NCBI GenBank assembly: GCA_964492615.1
Contig: CAZBKZ010000009.1
Coordinates: forward strand, 1 to 64,000
Source of the DNA: JAABTH01 sp964492615
Lineage (GTDB): Bacteria; Bacillota; Dethiobacteria; DTU022
Length of the DNA: 64,000 bases
Direction: 5' to 3'
Numbering within the stretch: position 1 is the first letter of the stretch; the number at the start of each line of letters is the position of its first letter. Below, one piece after another: positions 36,324 through 45,999 of the stretch. A model generated the notes under the pieces. It was given only the letters and a program-made list of their open reading frames with translations. It ran no database searches and was not told the DNA's origin. The translations under genes were made by a program, and so were the position numbers.

Positions 36324-37430
36324 TTATTTTCCTCCCTGTTCTTTTACTGCATTATTTTCTTCCTTGTTGCTAACATTGGCATCTTCAAATGTAGCCATTT
36401 CTAAAGTAACCCTGGCCGCAGCTTCAATCAGGTTCATCGCCAGGACAGCCCCGGTGCCTTCACCAAGACGCATACCCATATTAAGATACGGATTCAGGTT
36501 TAAATAATCCATTAACAGAGCGTGGCCTGATTCAGCTGAAAGATGGGAGGGAACGAGGAATTCCCTGATTCCTGAATTCATTTTAACTGCTGCAAGAGCG
36601 GCAGTGCTTGAAATAAAACCATCAATAACAACCGGAATCCGATGGGCAGCAGCGCCAATGATCAGGCCGGTTAGTGCGGCAATTTCCAGTCCGCCAACTG
36701 CACTTAAAACTGCAAGCGGATCGGCCGGATCAGGCTTATGCAGTTCAAGGGCGCCGGAAACAACCTTCTGCTTGTGGATTAACTTATCATCATCAAGACC
36801 GGTGCCGCGACCGACTACAAGGGAAACATCGTATCCGGTTAAAGCAGCCATAACTGCACTGCTGGCAGTAGTATTACCTATCCCCATCTCTCCGGTTGCC
36901 AGGACTTTAATCTTCTGATCTGCTGCTTCAGCAGCACACTGCACCCCGGCCATGATTGCCTGTAATGCTTCAAAACGGCTCATTGAGGGCTTGCGATAGA
37001 AGTTTTCGGTTCCCGGTTTAATTCTCATCTTGCGTACCCCGGGAAGGTCAGGATCAAGTTTTACACCAACGTCAACCACTTCAACCTCAACATTATTGTG
37101 ACGCCCTAAAACATTGATAGCTGCTCCTCCATTTACAAAATTGGCTACCATCTGTACCGTTACCTCCGACGGGTAAGCACTGATTCCTTCTTCTGTCACC
37201 CCGTGATCTGCAGCCATTACATAAACGCGCTTCCCTGAGCCCACAGGAAATAAATCTCCATGGATCCCGGCCAGCTGAACCGCCAGATCTTCCATGCGGC
37301 CCAGGCTGCCCTGCGGCTTGGTCAGGTTATCCATACGAATTAAAGCTTTATCCATTGCTGATTGGTCAAGTGGTTTGATCGACCCAATAATTTCTTGCAA
37401 TTGTTTTTCCAGATTCATTTCTTCAGACAT
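36324..37430 (-). CDS. cobT: nicotinate-nucleotide-dimethylbenzimidazole phosphoribosyltransferase
   Basis: A 368-residue CobT that transfers phosphoribose from nicotinate mononucleotide to the lower-ligand base. Conserved parts are LTKPQGSLGRMEDLA, VMAADHGVTEEG, GEMGIGNTTASSA and the active-site RLGEGTGAVLAM with the catalytic Glu. The length is near the family norm (about 350), with a short acidic tail at the C-terminus. Start ATG 37430 follows ATGGAGG. It lies between cobQ and cobC in the cobalamin operon. Confidence 0.94.
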   Translation of the reverse strand: MSEEMNLEKQLQEIIGSIKPLDQSAMDKALIRMDNLTKPQGSLGRMEDLAVQLAGIHGDLFPVGSGKRVYVMAADHGVTEEGISAYPSEVTVQMVANFVNGGAAINVLGRHNNVEVEVVDVGVKLDPDLPGVRKMRIKPGTENFYRKPSMSRFEALQAIMAGVQCAAEAADQKIKVLATGEMGIGNTTASSAVMAALTGYDVSLVVGRGTGLDDDKLIHKQKVVSGALELHKPDPADPLAVLSAVGGLEIAALTGLIIGAAAHRIPVVIDGFISSTAALAAVKMNSGIREFLVPSHLSAESGHALLMDYLNLNPYLNMGMRLGEGTGAVLAMNLIEAAARVTLEMATFEDANVSNKEENNAVKEQGGK

Positions 37431-37449
37431 TCTTTACCTCCATAAATTT

Positions 37450-38964
37450 TTATTTTTGTTGAAATGATAAGATTGTATAAACTTGTTCAATATCAATACT
37501 TTTACGCACAACGGCAGCAAGCTTATCATATTCTTTCTCTTTATGATCACGATAGTTCGCTATGGGGATATCTTTAAGACGCGGAAACCCGCGGCGCTTG
37601 CGCAGGTTGTTTAACAGCCTGTTCGTCCAACGCAAATTATCAAAAAGGCCGTGCAGGTAAGTACCAAAAACGTTGCCCTTTTCACTAAGCGCCCCTTCCC
37701 ATTGACCTGTTGTATTAACATAGAGGGGGTGAACAACCTGTGAAAAACTGGTCTGGCCCATATGTATCTCATAACCGGTCAGGAGTTCATTACCTTTCAT
37801 CCCGGCAAAGTAACCCCGATCACTGTATTGCCAGGTTGCCTCGACCCGCCTTGTTGATTTATCAGGCGCAATAACAGTTTCAACAGGGAAAAACCCCAGT
37901 CCGGAGATTTCCAGCCTGCTGCTTTCAATCTGTTCCGGATCTGCAATCTTAGTGCCCAGCATCTGGAAGCCACCGCAGATCCCCGCCAGCAAGCCCCCCC
38001 CGGCTGTATATTCTTTTAATACCTTTCCCCACCCTTTTTGCTGAAGATGATGAAGGTCTTCAATTGTGTTTTTTGAGCCCGGTAAGATGAGCATGTCGGG
38101 AGAGTCAAGTTCATGGGGCTCACGAATGTAACTTAGGGTAACGTCTTCAAATAGCTCCAGGGGATTAAAGTCAGTAAAATTTGAGATATGCGGCAAACGT
38201 ACCACCTGAATTTTTAAACCTTTTTTTGCTTCAGGTTTGTTGAAACGTTCAGTTAAGCTGTCTTCATCATCAAGGTTAAGTTGAACAAGGGGCACAACTC
38301 CTAAAACCGGCTTACTGATCAGCGCTTCCAACCTTTTCAAACCATTCTCCAACAGACTGATCTCGCCACGAAACTTGTTAATAATAACGCCTTTCAGCAG
38401 CTCCTTTTCTTCCCGCTCCAGCAGGGAACAGGTCCCGTAAAGAGAAGCAAAAACACCGCCCCGATCGATATCGCCGATCAGTATAACCGGGGCGTTAATT
38501 CTTAATGCCAGACCCATGTTAACCAGGTCTTTATCTCTCAGGTTTATCTCAGCCGGACTGCCAGCCCCTTCAATAACTACAATATCAAATTCTGATTTCA
38601 GCCTGGCATAAGCCCTGTCAATCACCGGCAGCAATTCTTCTTTCTTTTTGTAATAAACAGTCGCTTCCATATTAGCAACAGGCCGTCCCATAACTATAAG
38701 CTGCGAGCCCCGATCAGATGTTGGTTTTAAGAGAATCGGGTTCATCTCAACAACGGGATCAAGTCCGGCTGCCTCAGCCTGCATCACCTGAGCCCGGCCC
38801 ATTTCCAGACCGTCTGCGGTAACATAAGAATTTAGAGCCATGTTCTGTGATTTAAAGGGAGCGACACTGTATCCATCCTGCCTGAAAATACGACAGAAAG
38901 CTGCCGTTAACAGGCTTTTGCCTACAGATGAAGCAGTTCCCTGGAACATTATTGTACCATTCAT
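37450..38964 (-). CDS. cobQ: cobyric acid synthase
   Basis: A glutamine-dependent amidotransferase that amidates adenosylcobyrinic a,c-diamide. The N-terminal P-loop domain has GTASSVGKSLLT; the C-terminal class I glutaminase domain has the nucleophile in GGGLLAGICGGFQMLG and the His in YLHGLFDN. I place the start at ATG 38964, whose first base overlaps the cobD stop (TAATG) and which follows AAAGGGGG. The frame starting at 39018 would run inside cobD. With this start the length is 504 residues, usual for CobQ. Confidence 0.92.
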   Translation of the reverse strand: MNGTIMFQGTASSVGKSLLTAAFCRIFRQDGYSVAPFKSQNMALNSYVTADGLEMGRAQVMQAEAAGLDPVVEMNPILLKPTSDRGSQLIVMGRPVANMEATVYYKKKEELLPVIDRAYARLKSEFDIVVIEGAGSPAEINLRDKDLVNMGLALRINAPVILIGDIDRGGVFASLYGTCSLLEREEKELLKGVIINKFRGEISLLENGLKRLEALISKPVLGVVPLVQLNLDDEDSLTERFNKPEAKKGLKIQVVRLPHISNFTDFNPLELFEDVTLSYIREPHELDSPDMLILPGSKNTIEDLHHLQQKGWGKVLKEYTAGGGLLAGICGGFQMLGTKIADPEQIESSRLEISGLGFFPVETVIAPDKSTRRVEATWQYSDRGYFAGMKGNELLTGYEIHMGQTSFSQVVHPLYVNTTGQWEGALSEKGNVFGTYLHGLFDNLRWTNRLLNNLRKRRGFPRLKDIPIANYRDHKEKEYDKLAAVVRKSIDIEQVYTILSFQQK

Positions 38965-40091
38965 TAGTCGACACCCCCTTTTCCAGTTTCCCCTGCAACT
39001 TGTCTTCCGGCAAACCACTTATTGGTTTCCTGCAGCAGCTTCAGATTATCGGCGCGTTTTTTAACGGCTATACGCAGAAAACGGTGGTCCAGACCACGGA
39101 AATTATCTGCGCGGCGTATTAAAATCCCCTGCCTGGCCAATTCTTCCTGAAATTGCGCAACTTGAAAACCTGTGCTGTCGCATCTTAATAAGAGGAAATT
39201 GGCTGATCCTTCTAAAACTTTAAAATGACCGTTTTTTTGAAGCTCTTTAAATAAGTAAGCTCTTTCATTTTTAACCAACACTTCAGTATCTTTCAAGTAA
39301 TCATTTGCATCACTGCAGTAAATTCCGGCTAATTGGGCCAGGGAATTAACCTTCCAGGGATCTTCCCAGCGGGTAAATTTTCTCACCAGATCAGTGGGCC
39401 CAATCGCACAACCCAGGCGCAGCCCCGGCAGGCCCCAGATCTTGGTTAGAGAGGTTATTACCCATAGATTATCGGCAGCGAAATCGCGTAGGCTCTCCTC
39501 AGGTTTACCGGTAAGCGGAATAAAACTTTCGTCAATCATCACAACTGCCCCTCTTCCAGCAGCTTTTTCAACCAGAGTTATAAGTTCTGCCCGTGTAGAA
39601 AGCAGGCCGGTCGGGTTATTGGGGTTGCAAAATATTATCAGATCGCCCTGTTCAAGCTGAGCTGCGGTTTTTTCGAAGTCGATCGTCTCGACAGGAGGGA
39701 GATAGTAATAGCTTAATGAAGCTCCCAAAAACCTTGCTGCTCTTTCATATTCAGAAAAAGACGGCGCAGGAACAAACACTCTGCGGGGGCTGATCCAGTT
39801 CACCAGCTGATGAATTAAATCGTTAGCACCGTTTCCTATTACCAGCTTTTCGGCAGGTATACTGAAATAAAGGGCAAGCTTCTCCCGCAGTTCTCTGGCC
39901 CGGGGAGTTGGATAAGCAACAATTTCCGGCAGTGCCGCAGCAAGGTGCTCGATTAAACCCGGTGGAGTTCCAAGCGGATTTATATTACTGCTAAAATCAA
40001 TTAGTTTACCTGTAACCGGCTGCCAGCGCTTCATAGCTGCAAGCAGGTCGCCACCATGGCCTCCCGAATCCTTTTGGTTTGTATCGGACAT
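38964..40091 (-). CDS. cobD: L-threonine-O-3-phosphate decarboxylase
   Basis: A PLP enzyme of 375 residues that makes (R)-1-aminopropan-2-ol phosphate for the nucleotide loop. GGHGGDLL and DFSSNINPLGTPPGL at the start are typical of CobD. FCNPNNPTGLLS and the PLP lysine in TSLTKIWGLPGLRLG complete the signature. It belongs to the histidinol-phosphate-aminotransferase-like group but the operon and the N-terminal motif support CobD. It is coupled to cobQ by a TAATG stop-start overlap. Confidence 0.9.
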   Translation of the reverse strand: MSDTNQKDSGGHGGDLLAAMKRWQPVTGKLIDFSSNINPLGTPPGLIEHLAAALPEIVAYPTPRARELREKLALYFSIPAEKLVIGNGANDLIHQLVNWISPRRVFVPAPSFSEYERAARFLGASLSYYYLPPVETIDFEKTAAQLEQGDLIIFCNPNNPTGLLSTRAELITLVEKAAGRGAVVMIDESFIPLTGKPEESLRDFAADNLWVITSLTKIWGLPGLRLGCAIGPTDLVRKFTRWEDPWKVNSLAQLAGIYCSDANDYLKDTEVLVKNERAYLFKELQKNGHFKVLEGSANFLLLRCDSTGFQVAQFQEELARQGILIRRADNFRGLDHRFLRIAVKKRADNLKLLQETNKWFAGRQVAGETGKGGVD

Positions 40092-40123
40092 TACATCATC
40101 ACCCCTGCTGTTGACAGATATTT

Positions 40124-40894
40124 TTATATGCCGGTAAGATTAAATACTATAAAAAAACCAACCAGGAAAAACAATTCCCCGAGTTCGCTTAACGCACCAA
40201 GGATATCCCCGGTTAACCCTCCCAGCCGTTTGGCCGCATAAAACGATATAACATGGGCTGTAAAAAGGGCTACAGCTGAACCTACTGCAACAGGAAACAA
40301 TATAACCGGAATTAGCCAGGATACCAGGGCTATAACAACCAGGGCTCCCAGGGAAGCCTTAAGGAGGATAATGCGATTAAGATTACTTAAAAACAAGTTC
40401 CCCAGGCCTCCTTCCCTGGCCGGTTTAAACCATGCCCCCCCGTATACAATTGACCACCGCCCTGCCAAGGGCAGAAATAAAAATACCAGGGGTAGTAGAA
40501 CAGGGTTAATCTCAGCCAAAAAGAATATTTTCATCAGGATGGTTAAAATAATTACAACAGACCCCATAACCCCGACCGAGCTGTCTTTCATTGCCTTGAA
40601 AGCTTTATCGCGATCGAATGTTCCAATTAAACCATCAGCTGTATCTGCAAGCCCGTCAAGATGAAAACCTCTGGTAATGAAAAAAGAAATAGCCAGAAGG
40701 GTAATGATAGCAGGTAGGGGAGGAAATACAATTAACAGCAGATGAGCAGCCCCGGCCAGAACCAGCCCGATTGTGGCTCCGGCCAGGGGAAAAGCTGCTG
40801 CCGAGAGGGCAAGATCATTACCATCAAGATTAACATGGCCAAAGGGGTATGGAATAATTGTTAGAAAAGAGAGGGCGCGAAAATAGCTTTTCAA
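40124..40894 (-). CDS. cobS: adenosylcobinamide-GDP ribazoletransferase (cobalamin synthase)
   Basis: Membrane enzyme that joins alpha-ribazole to adenosylcobinamide-GDP. It has six or so helices, the opening FRALSFLTIIPYP, and the Asp-rich GFHLDGLADTADGLIGTFDRDKA catalytic loop. The start is best placed at TTG 40894: it overlaps the cbiB stop (TTGA) and follows GGAGGTG. The longer frame from 40924 lies inside cbiB. This gives 256 residues, the usual size. Confidence 0.92.
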   Translation of the reverse strand: MKSYFRALSFLTIIPYPFGHVNLDGNDLALSAAAFPLAGATIGLVLAGAAHLLLIVFPPLPAIITLLAISFFITRGFHLDGLADTADGLIGTFDRDKAFKAMKDSSVGVMGSVVIILTILMKIFFLAEINPVLLPLVFLFLPLAGRWSIVYGGAWFKPAREGGLGNLFLSNLNRIILLKASLGALVVIALVSWLIPVILFPVAVGSAVALFTAHVISFYAAKRLGGLTGDILGALSELGELFFLVGFFIVFNLTGI

Positions 40895-41877
40895 AATATG
40901 AACACCTCCAGGGTTCTTAGCCACCAGGCAAATGCAACAAGAATTATGTAAGCCAGCAGGATTGCCCTGTAATAAAGGTTCAAGCCCGGCCTGATCATGG
41001 ACGGAGCGGCAACTTTGCCCCCGGGGTTTATCAGGGCGTGCTCAACCAGTTTGCCATCATAATAATCGGGGCCGCCAAACCTGAGATCCAGAATTCCGGC
41101 GGCTGCAGCTTCAGGCCAGGCGCTGTTCGGGCTTTCATGTTTGCTGCGGTTATCCTTTAGTATTTTAAATGCGCCTAAAATATTACCGTTCCTACAACCA
41201 GCCGCTATAATTAATATAGCGGTGAACCTGGCCGGGAAATAATTCAGGAGATCGTCAAGCCTGGCCGAAAACCAGCCCAGGTGATAATAAGCGTTGTTTT
41301 TATAGCCAACCATTGAGTCAAGAGTACTGGTAGCCTTGTAGAAAACAATTCCTGCCGGACCGGCTACGGCTGCATAAAATAGTGGAGCGATAAAACCGTC
41401 CGAGCTGTTCTCGTAAAGGCTTTCCAGGGCAGCCCTGGAAAGGTCTTGCTGATTCAAATGTTCGGTATCACGGCTGACCAGCATCGCTGTCGCTTCCCTG
41501 GCGCCGGAAATATTCCCGGCAATTAAGGTTTTCTCAACTCGCCGGATATGATTGCGCAGGTCTCCCCCGGCCAGGAAAGCGTAATAAATATAACTTTCTA
41601 CAATAAAACCTGCGGCGAAATGGAATCGATAGGCAAGGCTGATAATAACGAAAACAATTAGTGCAAATCCTCCACAAATGAGCAGCGCCATAACTGTTCC
41701 GGCGATCTTTAAAGCTGCCGGTTTGGCTGTATTTTTTCTTACATTAATCTCCACAACATTGATCAAACTGCCAATTAGTCTAACCGGATGGGGCATCCAC
41801 CTGGGGTCCCCGATAAGCCAGTCAAGTATACCGGCCATAGCCAGAGCAGCCGTTGAAAGCAAAACAGTTCCTCCCAT
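40891..41877 (-). CDS. cbiB: adenosylcobinamide-phosphate synthase
   Basis: A 328-residue polytopic membrane protein that attaches aminopropanol phosphate to adenosylcobyric acid. Family marks are DWLIGDPRWMPHPVRLIG at the N-terminus, LSRAALESLYENSSDGFIAPLFY in the middle, and RLDDLLNYFPARFTAI and DNRSKHESPNSAWPEAA further on. It begins directly after the cobU stop (41878) and couples to cobS by a four-base overlap. Also called CobD in other species; CbiB is used here to keep it apart from the decarboxylase. Confidence 0.93.
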   Translation of the reverse strand: MGGTVLLSTAALAMAGILDWLIGDPRWMPHPVRLIGSLINVVEINVRKNTAKPAALKIAGTVMALLICGGFALIVFVIISLAYRFHFAAGFIVESYIYYAFLAGGDLRNHIRRVEKTLIAGNISGAREATAMLVSRDTEHLNQQDLSRAALESLYENSSDGFIAPLFYAAVAGPAGIVFYKATSTLDSMVGYKNNAYYHLGWFSARLDDLLNYFPARFTAILIIAAGCRNGNILGAFKILKDNRSKHESPNSAWPEAAAAGILDLRFGGPDYYDGKLVEHALINPGGKVAAPSMIRPGLNLYYRAILLAYIILVAFAWWLRTLEVFIF

Positions 41878-42480
41878 TTATTTAAGCTGCTGCGGCAACC
41901 CGCAGACAACCATCCATACATGATCGGCAGCGGAAGCGAGAACCTGGTTTGCCCTTCCGGCAAGATCCCTGAAAACACGGCCAACCGGGTAATCAGGCAC
42001 AACCCCCATACCTACCTCATTGGTAACAATAACCAGGTCGGCCTGGCAAACATCTGCCCTGTCCCTGAAAAATCTGACATATTTTAGAGAACGCTCAGCC
42101 GCCTCTTCCAGGAGAGTTTCATCAGCATAAATATCTTCGCCATCTCTTACAGCGCCATTGCTGTCTATATCTTTCATGAAAATATTGGTGATCAGCATGG
42201 TCAGGCAGTCAATAAGAATTAGTTTCCCGGGGTCATTTTCCCGATCGAGGACGAGGTGGGGTTCAAACGCTTCTTCGACAGTTTTAAATAACGGTGACCG
42301 ATTGCGCTGATGATGTTTTACCCTTTCGCGCATCTCATCATCTTCTACCCCGGCCGTAGCCAGGTATATTAGCTGCTTCCCACTCTCAAGGGCAATTTTT
42401 TCCGCAAATGTACTCTTCCCGCTGCGCACTCCCCCGGTTACCAGAACAATTGAACCTCTTTCCAGGTCAGCCAATCTCAT
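41878..42480 (-). CDS. cobU: adenosylcobinamide kinase/guanylyltransferase
   Basis: Bifunctional CobU phosphorylates adenosylcobinamide and adds GMP. It has the P-loop GGVRSGKSTFAE and VKHHQRNRSP with the GMP-accepting His region, then VIVTNEVGMGVVPDYPVGR. ATG 42480 lies only two bases after GGAGG; TTG 42474 has eight-base spacing, so either may be used. The frame from 42525 is too long at the N-terminus. It overlaps the end of the ATPase gene by a few bases, consistent with coupling. Confidence 0.92.
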   Translation of the reverse strand: MRLADLERGSIVLVTGGVRSGKSTFAEKIALESGKQLIYLATAGVEDDEMRERVKHHQRNRSPLFKTVEEAFEPHLVLDRENDPGKLILIDCLTMLITNIFMKDIDSNGAVRDGEDIYADETLLEEAAERSLKYVRFFRDRADVCQADLVIVTNEVGMGVVPDYPVGRVFRDLAGRANQVLASAADHVWMVVCGLPQQLK

Positions 42481-43750
42481 CGCCTCCACCGTGTTCCATG
42501 AATAAATAGTTTTCCAGCTCTTCAATATCTTTAAGGGCTACAGCCCCTTTATCAATTAAACGGCTTAGAACCTGCCCTGCTTTACCGTTACTATAGTCGC
42601 GTTCTTTTATATTATCCGGGTCGATCAGGCAAACATTTTTACCCTCATCCAAAACAATCTCCACCTCTTCAAATAAAGACAGGTTCCCTTCACCAAAAGG
42701 AATGGGGGGGATAACGATCAAATCAGACTGGCGTAATAAGCTGAGGTGCGCGCTGCGGTGATCGCTGTTCATGGCAGTAAAAGGAGGAACAATAACAACC
42801 GGAAGGCCATGAAAATGGGCAAACCGGCAGCCGCTGTCCTGCGACGAAACGGGGCCAACAGAAAGATTAAAACCTTTTTGGCTTAAGAGCTCAAGAGTCG
42901 GCAGAGCTTCTTCACCCCCGCCGATCACGTGAACACGCATTGCCCCTAATTCTTTATCAACCGATCTGCGATTTTTGATCACACTGATCTGTAGCACTCC
43001 ATGCAGCGGATGGCGGAAAATTGAAGCCTGAACCCCATATGATTTTTTAATATTTTCAGCTGTAATTACTTCTTCAGCCCGTCCGGCAGCAAGCACCCGT
43101 CCGTCTGCCAGCAGAATGAAGCGATTAAAATGGTGCACGGCAAGGTTTATATCATGAATTGCCGCTATTACGGTAACCTGCTCTTCCCTGTTAAGGCGGG
43201 AAGCTAACTCGAGCAACATAGACTGGTAGCCTATATCCAAATTGGCGGTTGGCTCATCAAGCAGTAAAACCCGGGGCTGCTGTGCTACAGCCCTGGCCAT
43301 TACCACCCGCTGTTTTTCACCACCGCTTAAGGCAGCTATTGAACGATCCGCCAGGTGTAAAACCCCGGTCAGTTCCATCGAACGCCTGACTATTGCCTGG
43401 TCGTTTTCACTTTCCTTTTTAAAGCGCTGCAGGTAGGGGAAACGACCCATCATCACAATATCTTCTACTGTAAAATCAAAGTCAGCCGTTGTTTCCTGGG
43501 GAACTACAGCCATCAGACGCGCTGTTTCCCTGTTGTTAAATTTTTTAAGTTCCTGACCATCCAGTAATATATGGCCGGCGTCCGGCTGAAGAATTCGGCT
43601 TATACAGCGCAGCAGAGTTGATTTACCGGCACCGTTTGCACCCAGGAGGGCTACAAGATCTCCCCTGTTAACCTTGAATTCTGTTCCATCAAGTATTGGT
43701 TCTGTATCGTAAGTTAGTTTTAGATCGTGTACCTGAATTTCAAGGCCCAT
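42467..43750 (-). CDS. btuD: cobalamin/iron-chelate ABC transporter ATPase with C-terminal extension
   Basis: ATP-binding subunit for cobalamin import. Walker A GANGAGKST, signature LSGGEKQR, and Walker B RVLLLDEPTANLD are present within residues 1-255 (FecE/BtuD type). ATG 43750 after GGAGGAGGG is the likely start; the frame from 43771 overlaps the permease gene. Residues after about 265 form an extra domain of about 160 residues (MRVHVIGGGEEALPTLELL, GLPVVIVPPF, CLIDPDNIKER) with Rossmann-like alternation, absent from ordinary BtuD. Its role is unknown, perhaps linking transport to cobinamide handling. Confidence 0.88.
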   Translation of the reverse strand: MGLEIQVHDLKLTYDTEPILDGTEFKVNRGDLVALLGANGAGKSTLLRCISRILQPDAGHILLDGQELKKFNNRETARLMAVVPQETTADFDFTVEDIVMMGRFPYLQRFKKESENDQAIVRRSMELTGVLHLADRSIAALSGGEKQRVVMARAVAQQPRVLLLDEPTANLDIGYQSMLLELASRLNREEQVTVIAAIHDINLAVHHFNRFILLADGRVLAAGRAEEVITAENIKKSYGVQASIFRHPLHGVLQISVIKNRRSVDKELGAMRVHVIGGGEEALPTLELLSQKGFNLSVGPVSSQDSGCRFAHFHGLPVVIVPPFTAMNSDHRSAHLSLLRQSDLIVIPPIPFGEGNLSLFEEVEIVLDEGKNVCLIDPDNIKERDYSNGKAGQVLSRLIDKGAVALKDIEELENYLFMEHGGGDEIG

Positions 43751-43754
43751 TGGT

Positions 43755-44840
43755 TTACCCTCCTCCGCCAAAATAACGTAACTTTCTTCGTTTCTTGAGC
43801 AGGTAAATAAACATGGGGGCCCCGATGATTGAAGTGATTATGCCGACTGGAAGTTCCGTTGGTGCTATAATTACCCTGGCCAGGGTATCGGTAGCAATAA
43901 GTAGCGCTCCGCCGAGAATAGCTGATGCGGGAAGTAAAAACCGGTGATCAGGACCGGCTACGAGCCTTATAAAATGGGGTACAACCAACCCGACAAAACC
44001 GATTATTCCACTGGTTGATACAGCTGCCGCAACCAGCATGGAAGCACCGACCAGCAAAATTTTCTTCACTTTTTCTGTATCAACCCCCAGGTGGCTGGCG
44101 GTTTCCTCTCCGAGCAGCATGGCATTAAGTTCACGCGAGAACATCATCACTGTTACAAAACCGACTGCTGCATAAGGCAGCATGATTTTAACAGTCTGCC
44201 AGGTAGCGCCACCCAAACCTCCCATCATCCAGAAAACTACCATGTGTAATTTTTCTCCGGCGAAATAAGTTAAAAGAGATACAAGGGCCGACAAAAAGGA
44301 GCTTACTGCTATCCCGGCCAGCAAAAGAGTCATGACCGGGACTGCCCTGCCTACCCTGGCCATTGTATATACTGTAATGATAGTTAATATGCCGCCGACA
44401 AAAGCAAACAGGGGAACAAGCCCATAGCTGCTTCCGGCCAGGGTAAATCCACCGAGCATGGCAATTACGGCTCCCAGTGCCGAGCCCGAGGATACACCGA
44501 TCACATAAGGTTCTGCCATCGGGTTGCGAAAAAGTCCCTGGAATACTGCACCGGATACAGCCAGCGAGCTGCCGACAGCAGCAGCCATCAGCACCCGCGG
44601 CACCCTGATCTGCAAAAGAATATCCTGATAAACCTGCCCAACTGCATTTGCGGTCTCTGAGTGGTAAAAAGGGAGGGTATCTAAAAGGATGGCAAGAACA
44701 TTTCTCCAGCCCAGGGAGACCGCTCCCCAGACCATACCCATAACCATTACTACCAGCAACAGCAGCAGCAAAAAGCCCATGAAGACAGGCTTTGTCAGGA
44801 TACGCGCAATTAGTGATTTTTTTTCAGACTTTGCATTCAT
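43755..44840 (-). CDS. btuC: cobalamin ABC transporter permease (FecCD family)
   Basis: A 361-residue inner-membrane permease with about ten helices. Conserved FecCD/BtuC segments include RVPRVLMAAAVGSSLAVSGAVFQGLFRNPMAEPYVIGVSSGSALGA and the coupling region LGVDTEKVKK with GIIGFVGLVVPHFIRLV near the C-terminus. It works with BtuF and BtuD. Start ATG 44840 follows weak spacing but no better choice exists. It lies 62 bases after btuF in the same operon. Confidence 0.92.
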   Translation of the reverse strand: MNAKSEKKSLIARILTKPVFMGFLLLLLLVVMVMGMVWGAVSLGWRNVLAILLDTLPFYHSETANAVGQVYQDILLQIRVPRVLMAAAVGSSLAVSGAVFQGLFRNPMAEPYVIGVSSGSALGAVIAMLGGFTLAGSSYGLVPLFAFVGGILTIITVYTMARVGRAVPVMTLLLAGIAVSSFLSALVSLLTYFAGEKLHMVVFWMMGGLGGATWQTVKIMLPYAAVGFVTVMMFSRELNAMLLGEETASHLGVDTEKVKKILLVGASMLVAAAVSTSGIIGFVGLVVPHFIRLVAGPDHRFLLPASAILGGALLIATDTLARVIIAPTELPVGIITSIIGAPMFIYLLKKRRKLRYFGGGG

Positions 44841-44902
44841 AATTAACTACCATGCTTTCCATTGCTGCCGGGAAAGATCAAGCGGCATCTACCTGCAAAG
44901 AA

Positions 44903-45880
44903 TTAGAACAGATCGGGATAAAACAACCTGGCTGCTTCTTCAATTGCCTCAACAACCCTTGGTCCCGGACGGGCAAAGGTGTCGTCGGAGATGGCATAGA
45001 TATTCCCGTTAAGAACTGCAGGCACACTTTCCCAGCCGGGTCTTGCAGCCATCGTCTCTTCCATAAGATCGGCAGTGCCATGATAATCGGGATACAGGAT
45101 CATATCAGGCATTCTTTCAGCAACTACCTCGGCGCTGATTTGAGGATAACTTTCATTAATCTCCCCAAAGATATTAATTCCCCCTGAGAGAGTTATAATT
45201 TCATTAACAAAGGCATTGCTGCCGGCGCTCATCAGGGGATCTGAATAAACCTCGTAGTAGATTTTAATTTTATCCTCTTCCGGAATCTGGCCAACAACTG
45301 CTTCAACAGCTTCAATTCTTTCCCTCATCGAAGCTATTAATTCCTCTCCGTTTTCAGGGACACCAGCCACTTCAGAAACAAGGGAAATGCTGGTAAAGAG
45401 ATCAACCATGGTTATTGATTCGATTACCAGGACCGGGATTCCCATTTCTTCCAATCTCGGCACTTCTTCAACATGAATAGTAGAGGCTATAACCAGCCCC
45501 GGTTCCAGTTCCAGTATTTTTTCCAGGTTGGGGGTGGAAAAACCACCGACTATCTCTTTTTCCTGGGCCTCGGGAGGATAGTTACAGTATTCTGTAACAC
45601 CGACGATACGATCGGAAAGACCTAAAGCAAAAGCTATTTCGGTGTTGCTTGGCGATAGAGATATTAGACGCTGCGGAACTGTTGTAAATGTTATCTCACG
45701 GCCCATTTGGTCCGTTACCGTTACTTCACCCGCTTCATCCGCCACTTCTTCCGTTTCTGATTCTTCATGGATTTCTTCGCTACCATTGAGCTCCCCACTG
45801 CTATCACAACCGGAAATCATCAAAGATAAAATAAGCAGCACCACTAACATAATTAATGCAGACGTTCTTCTCAAAGCCAT
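44903..45880 (-). CDS. btuF: cobalamin-binding lipoprotein (BtuF type)
   Basis: A 325-residue substrate-binding protein with a lipoprotein signal ending in ISGC (lipobox, Cys25) and a following Ser/Glu-rich linker. The Peripl_BP_2 fold is shown by VTDQMGREITF, RLISLSPSNTEIAFALGL and IVGVTEYCNYP. It captures cobalamin or cobinamide for BtuCD. It is the first gene of the riboswitch-controlled operon; ATG 45880 follows GGAGGAG at nine bases. Confidence 0.91.
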   Translation of the reverse strand: MALRRTSALIMLVVLLILSLMISGCDSSGELNGSEEIHEESETEEVADEAGEVTVTDQMGREITFTTVPQRLISLSPSNTEIAFALGLSDRIVGVTEYCNYPPEAQEKEIVGGFSTPNLEKILELEPGLVIASTIHVEEVPRLEEMGIPVLVIESITMVDLFTSISLVSEVAGVPENGEELIASMRERIEAVEAVVGQIPEEDKIKIYYEVYSDPLMSAGSNAFVNEIITLSGGINIFGEINESYPQISAEVVAERMPDMILYPDYHGTADLMEETMAARPGWESVPAVLNGNIYAISDDTFARPGPRVVEAIEEAARLFYPDLF

Positions 45881-45947
45881 TATTCTAACTCTCCTCCAGA
45901 TATAATATTATCCCTTTTTTGAAAAGGATCAGGGAGTTATAATAAAC

Positions 45948-45973
45948 AAAAACCACGGCAACACGTGGTTTTT
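45948..45973 (-). terminator. rho-independent terminator of the cobalamin riboswitch
   Basis: On the minus strand AAAAACCACG and CGTGGTTTTT pair around a six-base loop, followed by GTTTATT. It lies between the B12 aptamer and btuF, the usual place for an expression platform that ends transcription when cobalamin is bound. Confidence 0.85.
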
Positions 45974-45999
45974 ACCCCGCCTCACCCTTTCGCCCGAAG

